From positions 434,001-498,000 of the forward strand of contig CAWFSJ010000005.1 in assembly GCA_963818505.1 (NCBI GenBank): 64,000 nucleotides of DNA, given 5' to 3'. The position numbers and the translations under genes were made by a program. The notes beneath the pieces were generated by a model, which saw nothing but the letters and a program-made list of their open reading frames with translations, was not told the origin of the DNA and searched no databases. The stretch comes from JADKAV01 sp963818505 (GTDB lineage: Bacteria; Actinomycetota; Actinomycetes; S36-B12; UBA10799). Positions 1 to 9,099 of the stretch are shown here, in pieces (position 1 is the stretch's first letter; every line of letters starts with the position of its first letter).

Positions 1-757
1 CTGTGGCGTAGTCAACCCTGCGCGGAACCCCGTCGCGCAGCGCCACCATGCCCTTGCGCGGGTCGTCGCGATCGAAGCCGAGGTCCAGTGCGAAGTGGTT
101 GCGGGTACCGGCGCTTATGCAGACGAACGGGATGTCGTGCTCGATCGCGATGGATGCCACGAGGGCCTGCGAGCCGTCGCCGCCGGCCATCCCCAGGCAG
201 TCGGCACCGCGTGCGATCGCGTCGCGAGCAAGCTGAGCGAGGTCCAGGCCCTTCTCGAGAAGCACCACCTCGACGCCCATCTGGTCGGCCATCTGGATCA
301 AGCCGAACTTCTCGACCTTGCCGCCGCCGGACTTCGGGTTGCAGATCAGCACCGGGTGTTTCGGCCGGACCCGTCCCGCCCGTAGCGCGTCGATCTCGTG
401 CAGGTCCCGGACAAGGGCCGCCCGTGCCGCCCCAACCGCGACGGCCAAGACGCCCACCACCACAGCCAGTCGCCACCACCCGCCGGCGCTGTCCGAGAAC
501 GCCTGGAGCACAGCCCAGCCGATGACCACCACTCCGAGCACCATGCCGGCCATCCCGACGGCACGGCGCGGGTTCTGTTCTGTGGCCAACCACCAGCCAC
601 CGGCGCCGGCCAGCGCCAGACCCACGATGCCCCCGATCAGCAACGTAGGCTGCCGCAGCAACAGAACGACCACGAGCACCACGCCGACCAACAGAGCGAC
701 CAACGCAAGGATGGCCAGCGCGCGTCGGCGTGATGATGGGCGTGAGGTGGCGTTCAT
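1..757 (-). CDS. Diacylglycerol kinase / lipid kinase family protein, C-terminus cut by window edge
   Basis: The reading frame stays open from an ATG at 757 to the left edge, about 252 codons. A good ribosome site (GAAGGAG) lies 6 bases upstream. The first ~130 residues hold several hydrophobic segments and so look like a membrane anchor. A DAGK-type catalytic core follows: ICNPKSGGGK, then AGGDGSQALVA (the GGDG nucleotide loop), then SAGTRNHFALDLG. Family members phosphorylate lipid substrates such as diacylglycerol using ATP. The membrane-domain fusion fits an enzyme working at the inner leaflet. The substrate cannot be told from sequence. The gene points away from the aldehyde dehydrogenase at 1083 and is not obviously linked to it. 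Confidence 0.85.
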   Translation of the reverse strand, partial: MNATSRPSSRRRALAILALVALLVGVVLVVVLLLRQPTLLIGGIVGLALAGAGGWWLATEQNPRRAVGMAGMVLGVVVIGWAVLQAFSDSAGGWWRLAVVVGVLAVAVGAARAALVRDLHEIDALRAGRVRPKHPVLICNPKSGGGKVEKFGLIQMADQMGVEVVLLEKGLDLAQLARDAIARGADCLGMAGGDGSQALVASIAIEHDIPFVCISAGTRNHFALDLGFDRDDPRKGMVALRDGVPRRVDYAT

Positions 758-1082
758 GACAACTCCTTCATCCAGGAACCAGCGTTCCTTGGGGAAGGTT
801 GCCACAGCATCACCCGAAGAGGGTGGTTGGACTCAGCGCGTGTCCGCTTGGTCGGGACTGCCGGTGGCACGGACAAGCCGTCAGCGCAGCGGTTGGCGAA
901 CGTTCACCCCGGTGCCGGGGGCTGGATCCAGCAGCGCGGGCGCAGGGCACTCCCGTCTGTTGCGTTGTTAGCCGGGCGGGAGCTGGACTGTTGCGTTGTT
1001 GCGGGTTTCAGCACGCAGAAACTGCAACGACGCAACAATCGAACCGCGGCGGCGGTAACAACACCACAATCGAAAGGCGAGG
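758..1082. other. Intergenic spacer with repeats, no gene
   Basis: I see no convincing coding frame here. The right part is built from variants of the word TGTTGCGTTGTT: a direct copy at 958-969, a second at 989-1000, and an inverted partner ending at 1037. The spacer separates two minus-strand genes. It must hold the promoter of the lipid kinase, but I cannot pick out clear -35/-10 boxes. Confidence 0.5.
989..1037. repeat. Imperfect inverted repeat in spacer
   Basis: The left arm TGTTGCGTTGTTGC (989-1002) pairs with GCAACGACGCAACA (1024-1037) at 13 of 14 positions. An inner TTTC (1006-1009) pairs with GAAA (1018-1021) around an 8-base centre. It lies downstream of the aldehyde dehydrogenase stop at 1083 and lacks a T-tract, so it is not a typical terminator. 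It may be a REP-like element. Confidence 0.6.
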
Positions 1083-2525
1083 CTAGAGATCCACCCCGGT
1101 GAGCACCATCACCCGGTCGTGGGTCATGTCGGTCATGGCCGCGCGCAGGCCCTCGCGACCAAGGCCGGAGGACTTGACCCCGCCGTACGGCATCTGGTCG
1201 GCGCGGAAGCTGGGGACGTCCCCAATCACGACACCCCCGACCAGCAACTCCCGATGGGCGCGGAAGGCCACCTGAAGGTCACGTGTGAACAACCCCGCCT
1301 GCAGGCCGAAGCGCGAGTCGTTGACCGCGGCCAACGCCCCGTCCACCCCGTCGACAGCGGCGATGGTCATGACCGGGCCGAAGACCTCTTCACACGAGAC
1401 CCGAGCCTCCGCCGGCGCGTTGGCAAGCAGAGTCGGGGCGATGGTTGTGCCTTCCCGGTTACCTCCGGCCAGCAGCTCAGCGCCAGATGCCACGGCGTCG
1501 TCGATCCACGACCCGATGCGCTCGGCGGCGGCTTCGTTGATCACCGGTCCGACCACGACGTCCCCGTCGAGCGGCGACCCGGTCGGCAGCGACTCCATCT
1601 CCTCCACGAGGAACGGAACAAAACGTTCGTAAAGTGACCGGTCGACCAGAACACGCTGGACCGAGATGCAGGACTGGCCCGCCTGGTAGTTGCCGAAGGT
1701 CGCGATACGTTTGGCCGCCCATTGCAGGTCCGCGTCACTTGACCAGTCCGGCATCACGACGGCCGCTGCGTTGCCCCCAAGTTCGAGCACCACGTGTTTG
1801 GTCGGCTGAGACGCCTGGATCTGGTAGCCGACCGTCTCGGAACCGGTGAAGGAGACCACCGGCAGCCTGGGGTCGGCGACCAGTGCAGCGGTCTGCTCAT
1901 TGCCCAACGGCAGCACCGACCACATGCCGGCAGGCAGGTCGGTCTCCGCCAGCAACTCGCCGAGCAGCAGCGCGGTCAACGGCGTGGCCGGAGCCGGCTT
2001 GATGAGGATCGGCGCGCCCACCGCCAAGGCCGGGGCGACCTTGTGCGCCACAAGGTTCAGCGGGAAGTTGAACGGCGCGATGCCCAGAACCGGTCCGTTG
2101 GGGAAGCGGCGGATGAGTGCCACCCGGCCGGCTGTTGAAGGGTCAGTGTCCAACCGCTGCAACTCGCCGGACCAGCGACGGGCCTCTTCGGCCGCCCAGC
2201 GAAAGGTCGAGGCCCCGCGCTGAGTCTCCGAGCGAGCCCACATCAGGGGTTTGCCGTTCTCAGCCGTGATCAGATCGGCGATCTCATCGGCCCTGGCCGT
2301 GATCTGCATCGAGACGTGCATGAGAGCATCGGCACGCTGTGCAGCAGTGGTGGCCAGCGCCTCGGGCTGCACGTCGACGGCGGCTTGTACGGCCTCTTCC
2401 ACGTCCTCCTCGCTGGGTTCAGCGTGACGGCCCACAAGGGTGCCGTCGTATGGGCTTCGAACCTCGTGAACCGCCGAGCTCGAACGCGATTTGCCGGCGA
2501 TCCAGAACGGGATGACCTCGCTCAT
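1083..2525 (-). CDS. NAD(P)-dependent aldehyde dehydrogenase, probable succinate-semialdehyde dehydrogenase
   Basis: 480 residues, full length for the ALDH superfamily. Visible motifs are the Rossmann segment FTGSETVG, the general-base glutamate in LELGGN, the catalytic cysteine near residue 285 in AGQSCISVQR, and the late signature EEVFGPVM. Its ATG overlaps the stop of the upstream gabT by 4 bases (ATGA), so the two are probably translationally coupled. GabT makes succinate semialdehyde, so oxidation of that compound to succinate is the natural role. This is inferred from context; the fold alone would also allow other aldehydes, including glyceraldehyde 3-phosphate. It is the last gene of the minus-strand trio and carries no frameshift. 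Confidence 0.8.
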   Translation of the reverse strand: MSEVIPFWIAGKSRSSSAVHEVRSPYDGTLVGRHAEPSEEDVEEAVQAAVDVQPEALATTAAQRADALMHVSMQITARADEIADLITAENGKPLMWARSETQRGASTFRWAAEEARRWSGELQRLDTDPSTAGRVALIRRFPNGPVLGIAPFNFPLNLVAHKVAPALAVGAPILIKPAPATPLTALLLGELLAETDLPAGMWSVLPLGNEQTAALVADPRLPVVSFTGSETVGYQIQASQPTKHVVLELGGNAAAVVMPDWSSDADLQWAAKRIATFGNYQAGQSCISVQRVLVDRSLYERFVPFLVEEMESLPTGSPLDGDVVVGPVINEAAAERIGSWIDDAVASGAELLAGGNREGTTIAPTLLANAPAEARVSCEEVFGPVMTIAAVDGVDGALAAVNDSRFGLQAGLFTRDLQVAFRAHRELLVGGVVIGDVPSFRADQMPYGGVKSSGLGREGLRAAMTDMTHDRVMVLTGVDL

Positions 2526-3866
2526 GCGCCGACCTCGGCAGCCAACGCCTCGGCCAGGACATCCAGACCTTCAGCAAGCAGTTCGTCGCTGATCACCAGT
2601 GGCGGCAACAGCCTGATGACGTTGCCGTAGGTGCCCGCGGTCAGGATGATGACGCCTGCCTGTGTGCAGCGTGCCGCAAGCGCCTTGGGCAGTTCGGGCA
2701 ACGGCTTGAGCGTGCCGGGTTCTGCGAACTCGATGGCCACCATCGCGCCGCGGCCGCGCACTTCGGCGATCACGTCGTACTGGGCGGCGAGTGCGTCGAG
2801 TTTCTCCCGCATGACCTCGCCGAGTTGGCGCGCCCGCGCTGCGAGATCTTGCTCTCGCATCGTGTCAATCGCCCCGATCGCTGCGGCACACGCGACGGGG
2901 TTCCCGCCGTACGTCCCACCCAGACCCCCGACGTGAACGCTGTCCATCATCTCGGCGCGCCCGGTGACTGCGGCCAGGGGCATACCGCCGGCGATCCCCT
3001 TCGCCGTGGTCATCAGGTCCGGCACCACACCCTCGTGGTCGCACGCGAACCATTCGCCGGTGCGGCAGAAGCCGGTCTGGATCTCGTCGGCGATGAACAC
3101 CACGCCATTGTCCGTGCACCACTGCGACAGGGTGGTTAGGAAACCTGCCGCGGGGACGATGAAACCGCCCTCACCCTGGATCGGCTCGATGATCAGCGCC
3201 GCGAGGTTGCTGGCCCCGATCTCTGCTTCGATGCGCGAAATCGTCCTGGCGGCAGCGTCCTGGCCCTTGAGCTCGTCGCGCAGCGGGTAAGACGTCGGGA
3301 ACCCGGTAGACCTCGGATGCGAACGGCCCGAACGAGTGCTTGTAGGGCATGTTCTTGGCCGTCAAACCCATGGTCAGGTTCGTGCGGCCGTGATAGGCGT
3401 GCTCGACAGCGACGACTGCGTCCCGGCCGGTGTATGCCCGCGCCACCTTGATGGCGTTCTCCACGGCCTCTGCCCCGGAGTTGAACAGGGCTGAGTGCTT
3501 GTCGTGGTCGCCAGGGGTCAGCGCGTTCAGCTGCTCGCACACCTCGATGTAGGGCTCGTAGCCGGACACCATGAAGCAGGTGTGCGTGAGTTTGTGCGCC
3601 TGGTCGGCGATGTCCTCGACGACCTGCGGCGCGCTGTTGCCGACGTTGACCACTGCGATACCCGCGCCGAGGTCGATGAAGGAGTTGCCGTCGACGTCGA
3701 TGATCACGCCGCCTCCGGCCCGATCGGCATAGACGGGCACGGCTGCGCCCAGCGCCGCGGATACAGCGGCCTTGCGCCGTTGGGCCAGGGCCTGTGACTT
3801 GGGGCCGGGGATCTCGGTGACGACCTTGCGCTCCTGCGGGAGGTCCGGGCCGAATGCTTCACTCAT
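2522..3866 (-). CDS. gabT: 4-aminobutyrate aminotransferase (frameshifted in this sequence)
   Basis: Class-III PLP aminotransferase moving the amino group of GABA to 2-oxoglutarate, giving succinate semialdehyde. The frame starts at ATG 3866, overlapping the upstream dehydrogenase stop, and runs to about 3297. It continues in another frame to 2522. One surplus base near 3297-3301 explains the break: removing it gives a smooth YRVPTSYPLRDELKG. Both halves are well conserved, with NSGAEAVENAIK for PLP phosphate binding, FIADEIQTGF, and the PLP lysine in TTAKGIAGG. About 447 residues once repaired, normal for GabT. Genuine loss of function is possible but a consensus error is more likely, since similar breaks cluster here. 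Confidence 0.85.
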
Positions 3867-5081
3867 GACGGTGTCCGCTCTTCCATCTTCCATTCCTGTC
3901 CGTAGCCGTCCTTGAGCAGATCAAGGAACGGCTCGCTCGGCAGGGCCTCCGGTCCAAGGACGCCCTTCCCAGACCAGGCACCGGTGGCCAGCAGCTCCAA
4001 GGCGACCACCGGGTTCATCGCGGTCTGCCATACGACGGCCTGGGCGCCGTACTCCTTCATCGTCCACTCGTTGTCGCTGACGTGGTACAGGTACACGGCC
4101 CGTGGCTGACCGTCCTTGCCGGTACCCGTGACGTACAGGCCGGCACAGGTCTTGCCCGTCATGTTGTCCCCGAGGGTCAGCGGGTCGGGCAGGTACCGCG
4201 GCCACGACGTCGCGGGGGCTGACCTCGTGGTTGTGGACCTTGACCTTCTCCGTGCGGTCCAGGCCGAGTTTGCGCAGGGTCTTGAGCACCTCGATGAACT
4301 CGTCGCCGAGGCCGAACTTGAACGTGACCCGTTTGGCGTCCACCCAGCGCGGCATGAGCAGCACCTCTTCGTGCTCCACGTTCACGCACTCGACCGGCCC
4401 GATGCCCTCGGGGAAGTCGAAGACCTCAGCATCGCTGAACGGTTCGGTTGTGTACCAGCCCTTGTCCTTCTCCCAGATCACCGGCGGGTTCAGGCACTCC
4501 TCGATCACGGTCCAGATGGAGAACGAGGGCGCGAACTCGTAGCCGTGCACGACGATGTCCGAGGCGTCGCGAACCCCGAGCTCGTCGATCTCACTGAACA
4601 GGTGGTCGGCGGCGTAGCGGGCGAAGACGTCGGCCAACCCCGGTTCGACGCCGATCCCGACCAGCGCCAGACGGTCGTTGTCCTCCCAGGCCTTGGCGAA
4701 AGCGAACTGGTCGTCGCCGAGTTTGACACCGGTCAGCTCGTAGGGCTTCTCGGGGTGTTTGCTGGACAGGCTCATCGCCGTGTCCAGGTAGTCAGCGCCG
4801 GCCAGGAACGCACCCTCGAAGATGCTCATCACGAAGCGCGGGTCGACGACATTGAGCACATGGGTGATCTGGTTTTGCCGGCAGGCCCGGGCGACGGCTT
4901 GAGCGTCGGAAGCATCGATCTCGATGGCACTGAAGCGAGGATCGCCGATCCGGTCGACGAGAGCCCGCGCGCGAGCGGCGTCGTAGTCAGCGATCACGAT
5001 GTGTTCGTAGAAGTCACGGCGAGCGGCGATCAGCGCGGCGGAAGAACCGACACCACCGGCGCCGATGATGAGGATACGCAT
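3863..5081 (-). CDS. Saccharopine dehydrogenase-like oxidoreductase (frameshifted in this sequence)
   Basis: The start at ATG 5081 is chosen because AAGGAGA sits 5 bases upstream and the protein then opens with a Rossmann motif, RILIIGAGGVGSSAA. About 405 residues. The family includes saccharopine and carboxynorspermidine dehydrogenases, which oxidise or form secondary amines between an amino acid semialdehyde and an amine. One surplus base near 4200 breaks the frame; the C-terminal part resumes with DPLTLGDNMTGKTCAGLYV and ends at 3863, overlapping gabT by 4 bases. First gene of a three-gene operon with gabT and an aldehyde dehydrogenase. A role in lysine or polyamine breakdown follows from context; the exact reaction is unknown. 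Confidence 0.75.
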
Positions 5082-5178
5082 TGATCTCCTTGACGGTGAG
5101 CGGCCAAGGGCCGCCTGATCAGGGTACGGTTTCCGTATCGTTTGACGCAATACGCTCACGAAATCGTAGGTTGCTGAC
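5082..5178. promoter_or_regulatory. Divergent promoter region
   Basis: These 97 bp separate the start of the minus-strand dehydrogenase operon from the plus-strand permease, so promoters for both must lie here or overlap the gene ends. The middle is relatively AT-rich (around 5127-5165). I could not assign -35/-10 boxes or an operator with confidence. The Lrp/AsnC regulator at 8644 is the obvious candidate to act here. Confidence 0.4.
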
Positions 5179-6714
5179 ATGCATGAAGAGTTCGAACCGC
5201 AGATCGACGACCTACAAGCAAAAGGGCCTTGAGTCCGACGCGGTCGGTCTGACCAGTTCAGTGGTCATATCGGTCTGGCATCGACCGCCCCGGCGTTCTC
5301 GCTGGCCGCGACGATCGGTTGGCTGGCGATCGCGGTGGGCAATCAGCGCTGGCGGTGATGTGGGTGGCCTTCATCCCGATGGCGATGGTCGCGCTGGCCT
5401 ATCGCGAACTGAACCGGGTGATCCCCGACTGCGGCACGACGTTCACCTGGGCGACCAAGGCCTTCGGCCCCCACATCGGCTGGATCGGCGGCTGGGGGCT
5501 GGCCGTCGTCGGGGATCATCTTCGTGGCCAACGCCGCCGACATCGTCGGCATCTACGCGGTGCAGCTGTAGGCGCAGATCACCGGCGCCGATCCCGAGCC
5601 GCTTGGCGGACAACAAGCTGCTGGTCATGGCCATCGCGCTGCTGTTCGTGGCACGTCATGACGTGGATCAACTACCGCGGCATCGAAGGCGGCGCCCAGA
5701 TGCAGTACTTCCTGGTGGCCGTGCAGTTCGTGGTGCTGGTCGTGGTCGCCGTCGCTGGCTCTGGTCGCGTGTTCAACGGCACCGGGATGCGAAGGCGCCA
5801 GGAGCCGGCCGAAGACCTGGCTCGAACCCGTTCGCCGATCGGCGACTTCGAGTCGTTCGTGCAGGGCGATCCTGCTGGCGATCTTCATCTACTGGGGCTG
5901 GGACACGGTGCTGGCGATCAACGAGGAGACCAAGGACACGCGAGAGGACCCCCGGCCGCGCCGCGCTGATCAGCACCGTGCTGCTGCTCGGTATCTACCT
6001 GCTGTTCACGGTCGCGATGGTGGCCTACGCCGGCACGGGTCGAACAGGTCTGGGCAGCGCCGAAGAACGCCGACGACATCTTCGCGGTGGTCGCCGAACC
6101 CCTGCTGGGCAACTGGGGGCGCTCCTGTGCTGCTCGGCTGGTGCTGATCAGCGCGGCCGCGTCGATGCAGACCACGATCATGCCGACCGCGCGCGGCACG
6201 CTGGCGATGGCGCGTGTACAAGGCCCTGCCGCGCCGCGTTCGCGACGGTGCAACCGGTTCCAGGTCGCCGTCGTTCTCGACGCTGATGATGGGTGTCGTC
6301 GGTAGCGCGTTCTACGTCGGGCTTCAAACTCATCAGCGACAACATCCTGCAGGACACGATCCTGTCGATCGGCCTGGCCATCGCCTTCTACTACGGGATC
6401 ACGGCGTTCGCCGCGGCCTGGTACTTCCGCAAGGACGCGTTACTGAGCGTGCGGGACTTCTTCGTGCTGTTCCTGTTCCCGCTGGTCGGCGGTCTCGATC
6501 CTGACGGCGGTGTTCGTCAAGAGCGCGGTCGACATGCTCGACCCCGACTACGGCTACACGACGCTGTTCGGCGTCGGCGGGGTGTTCGTGATGGGGATCG
6601 GGTCGCTGCTGATCGGGGTGCTGTTCATGTTCCTGTGGCAGCTCAGGCGCCCCGCCGTTCTTCCGCGGCGAGACGCTGCACCACGACACCCCGGTGCTGG
6701 TGCCGGACGAGTAG
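5179..6714 (+). pseudogene. APC-family amino acid/polyamine permease, broken by many frameshifts
   Basis: Pieces in all three frames join into one APC transporter of about 510 residues. It starts MHEEFEPQIDDLQAKG at ATG 5179, then GLASTAPAFSLAATIG, PDCGTTFTWATKAFGPH, AILLAIFIYWGWDT, SMQTTIMPTARGTLAMA, and ends LVPDE at 6714. These are the hallmark segments of actinobacterial permeases with about 12 membrane helices. I count at least ten one-base indels (for example near 5221, 5268, 5340, 5513, 5605, 5655 and 5875) plus one in-frame TAG near 5570. Conservation between breaks is excellent. Either this is a noisy consensus or a very young pseudogene. If intact, it would import the substrate of the flanking catabolic genes. 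Confidence 0.85.
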
Positions 6715-7056
6715 GCGACGAGTCGCCGGGGCGTCGCTCATCCAGCGGCCAACTGGCCGACTCTGGCGCTGGTCCATGCAGGGCACGCCGGGTGCGCACG
6801 TCCCTCGCGTAACCGGTCGAACGCTAGAGCACCCACGTTGGCGGCATTGCGGACCCGGGCAGAACGGATCCGAAGAGACCAGTTTCCGTCACCCCTTCAA
6901 GGGCGACCGCTCCTGCGTACGCGGCACCGGTCGTCCTGCTACTGGCGAACGACCTGGATGAGCATGGTGTCCGCCCAGCTTGACGTTGGAATCGACACCT
7001 GCCGCGCAGCGTGAAGGGCCGCCCAGTCCCACCGAGCGGCCCTTCGCGCAGAACCC
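6715..7056. other. Convergent intergenic region
   Basis: 342 bp between the convergent permease and aldehyde dehydrogenase. I see no gene. It contains one strong hairpin at 7013-7045, annotated separately. The rest has no recognisable feature. Confidence 0.5.
7013..7045. terminator. Strong hairpin, probable bidirectional terminator
   Basis: A perfect 10-bp stem, GAAGGGCCGC (7013-7022) with GCGGCCCTTC (7036-7045), around a 13-base loop. It sits 12 bases past the stop of the minus-strand aldehyde dehydrogenase and downstream of the permease. There is no T-tract, as is common in GC-rich actinobacteria. Confidence 0.7.
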
Positions 7057-8496
7057 CTACTCCTCGATGGAGCTCATGACGTGCTTGATGCGGGTGTAGT
7101 CCTCGAACCCGTACATCGACAGGTCCTTGCCGTAGCCGGAGCTTCTTGTACCCGCCGTGGGGCATCTCGGCCACGAGCGGGATGTGGGTGTTGATCCACA
7201 CGGTGCCGAAGTCGAGGGCCTTGGCCATGCGCATCGCCCGGCCGTGGTTCTCAGTCCACACCGAACTCGCCAGACCGTACTCCACACCGTTGGCCCACTC
7301 GATGGCCTTGGCCTCGTCGTCGAACCTCTGCACTGTCATGACGGGCCGAAGATCTCGTTCTGGATCATCTCGTCGTCCTGTTGCATGTCGACCACCACGG
7401 TCGGCTCCAGGAAGTAGCCCCGGTCACCCTGACGCGAGCCCCCGGCGGCGATGTTCGCATGCGACGGTTTGCGCTCCAGGAATCCGAGCACCTTCTCGAA
7501 CTGCGCCTGGTTGTTCAGCGGCGGGACCAGCGCGTCCTCGTCGGTCGGGCCGTTGGCGAAGGTGGTGGAGGTGTTCTTGGCTTGCTCGGCCAGGGCCGCG
7601 ACGAAGGCATCGTGCACTCCGGCCTGCGCCAGCACACGTGTGGCAGCTGTGCAGTCCTGCCCGGCGTTGAAGTACCCCGCCACGACAAGCCACTCCGCGG
7701 CCTTCTCCGGGTCCGCGTCGTCGAACACCACGACCGGTGCCTTGCCGCCCAGCTCGAGGTGTACACGCTTGACCATCTTCGATGCTTCTTCGGCCACCTG
7801 CATGCCGGCGCGCACCGAGCCTGTGATCGCGGCCATGTCGACACCGGGGTGGGCCACCAGAGCCCGGCCGGTGTCGCGGTCACCGGTGATCACGTTGAAC
7901 ACACCGGGCGGCAGGATTTCGGCTTCGGCGACCATCTGCGCCAGCCGTGCCGTGGAGACCGGGGTGGTGTCTGAGGGCTTGAGGACGACCGCGTTACCGG
8001 CAGCGATGGCTGGGGCGAACTTCCAGACACCCATCATCAACGGGTAGTTCCACGGGGTGACCTGCGCGATGACGCCCACGGGTTCGCGGCGAATCATCGA
8101 AGTGAACCCCTCCATATACTCACCAGCCGCCCGGCCTTCGAGCACGCGGGCCGCACCGGCGAAGAAGCGCAGCTGGTCCAGCAGTGGTGGGATCTCCTCA
8201 GCCATGGTGACCGGGATGGGCTTGCCGGTGTTCTCAGACTCCAGGGCCACCAGCTCATCGGCGTTGGCCTCGACGAGGTCCGCGATAGCGAGCATCGCCT
8301 TCTGACGCACCGAGGGGGTGGTCTCGCGCCACTTCAGGTAGCCTTCGCGGGCAGCTGATACGGCCGCGTCCACGTCGGCTTGCGACGACACCGGCGCCGC
8401 ACCGAAGATCTCACCGGTCGTCGGGTTGACCAAGTCGATTGCCTCGCCCTGTCCCACCGACACGACACCGTTCACGACGTTGCTGACTTCGCGCAT
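7057..8496 (-). CDS. Gamma-aminobutyraldehyde dehydrogenase-like ALDH (two frameshifts in this sequence)
   Basis: The start at ATG 8496 (MREVSNVVNG) is preferred over an upstream in-frame codon because GGGAGA lies 5 bases before it. About 480 residues after repair. Motifs: TPWNYPLMMGVWK, LELGGKAPVVV with the base glutamate, and the catalytic cysteine near residue 281 in NAGQDCTAATRV. The C-terminus GKDLSMYGFEDYTRIKHVM resembles PatD/betaine-aldehyde-type enzymes. One base is missing near 7342 (GPVM motif) and one surplus base lies near 7141 (YKKSGYGK). With the adjacent aminotransferase it would turn aminobutyraldehyde into GABA, feeding GabT. The specificity is inferred from context. Confidence 0.8.
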
Positions 8497-8643
8497 TGTT
8501 TCTCCCATCAAGTTGGCAACCAGGCTAGCCACTCAACGTCGTTCTGTCTGCTCGTCGAAGTCAGACTGCTGCGGATTCAGCGGAATAGGTGGGCTGGAAG
8601 TACGAAAAGCATTGCCCGATGAGGGCCGATAGGTCAGAATCGC
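8497..8643. promoter_or_regulatory. Divergent promoter region, likely Lrp/AsnC target
   Basis: 147 bp between the minus-strand aldehyde dehydrogenase and the plus-strand Lrp-type regulator. AsnC-family genes are commonly autoregulated and control the divergent neighbour, so an operator is expected here. I did not find a clear palindrome. Confidence 0.4.
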
Positions 8644-9099
8644 ATGGTGAGCGACATCGCATTGGACAACACCAACCGTGCAATCATCCGGCTGCTCCAA
8701 CTGGACGGTCGCCGGGCTTACGCGGACATCGCCAAGGAGGTGGGTCTGTCCGAGGCGGCCGTGCGCCAACGCGTCCGGCGGCTTCTGGACACCGAGGTGA
8801 TCCAGATCGTGGCGGTGACCGATCAGCTTCAGATGGGATACCCGCGCGCCGCAATGATCGCGATCAACGTGGACGGTGACGTCCAGGCCGCCGCCTCACT
8901 GATCGCGGACATCGATGAGGTCGACTACTTGGTTTCGACGGCCGGCGGCATCGACCTGCTGGCCGAGGTGTTCGCCAGCAACGACGAGCACCTGTTCGAA
9001 CTGCTCAACCGGGTCCGCGCGATCGAGGGTGTCCGGCACGCGCAGACCTACATGTACTTCAAGATCCACAAGCAGACCTACCACTGGGGCGCGAAGTGA
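8644..9099 (+). CDS. Lrp/AsnC family transcriptional regulator
   Basis: 151 residues, the normal length for a single Lrp/AsnC unit. An N-terminal winged helix-turn-helix (about residues 8-60, with LDNTNRAIIRLLQLDGRRAY and the recognition-helix region SEAAVRQRVRRLL) is followed by a C-terminal RAM-type effector and oligomerisation domain (roughly 70-148). Proteins of this family sense amino acids or related metabolites. Its last codon overlaps the GTG of the aminotransferase (GTGA), so the two are co-translated. It diverges from the aldehyde dehydrogenase. It is therefore probably the local switch for the polyamine/GABA genes. Confidence 0.9.
   Translation: MVSDIALDNTNRAIIRLLQLDGRRAYADIAKEVGLSEAAVRQRVRRLLDTEVIQIVAVTDQLQMGYPRAAMIAINVDGDVQAAASLIADIDEVDYLVSTAGGIDLLAEVFASNDEHLFELLNRVRAIEGVRHAQTYMYFKIHKQTYHWGAK

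Noticed and set aside
12..593. Arg/Gly-rich minus-strand open frame in the first 600 bases
   Set aside because: It is the out-of-frame shadow of the lipid-kinase gene, whose true frame runs through the window edge and shows the GGDG and GTRNHFA motifs.
5179..6714. Programmed frameshifting in the permease
   Set aside because: At least ten shifts in both directions plus a stop codon cannot be explained by recoding; errors or decay are more likely.
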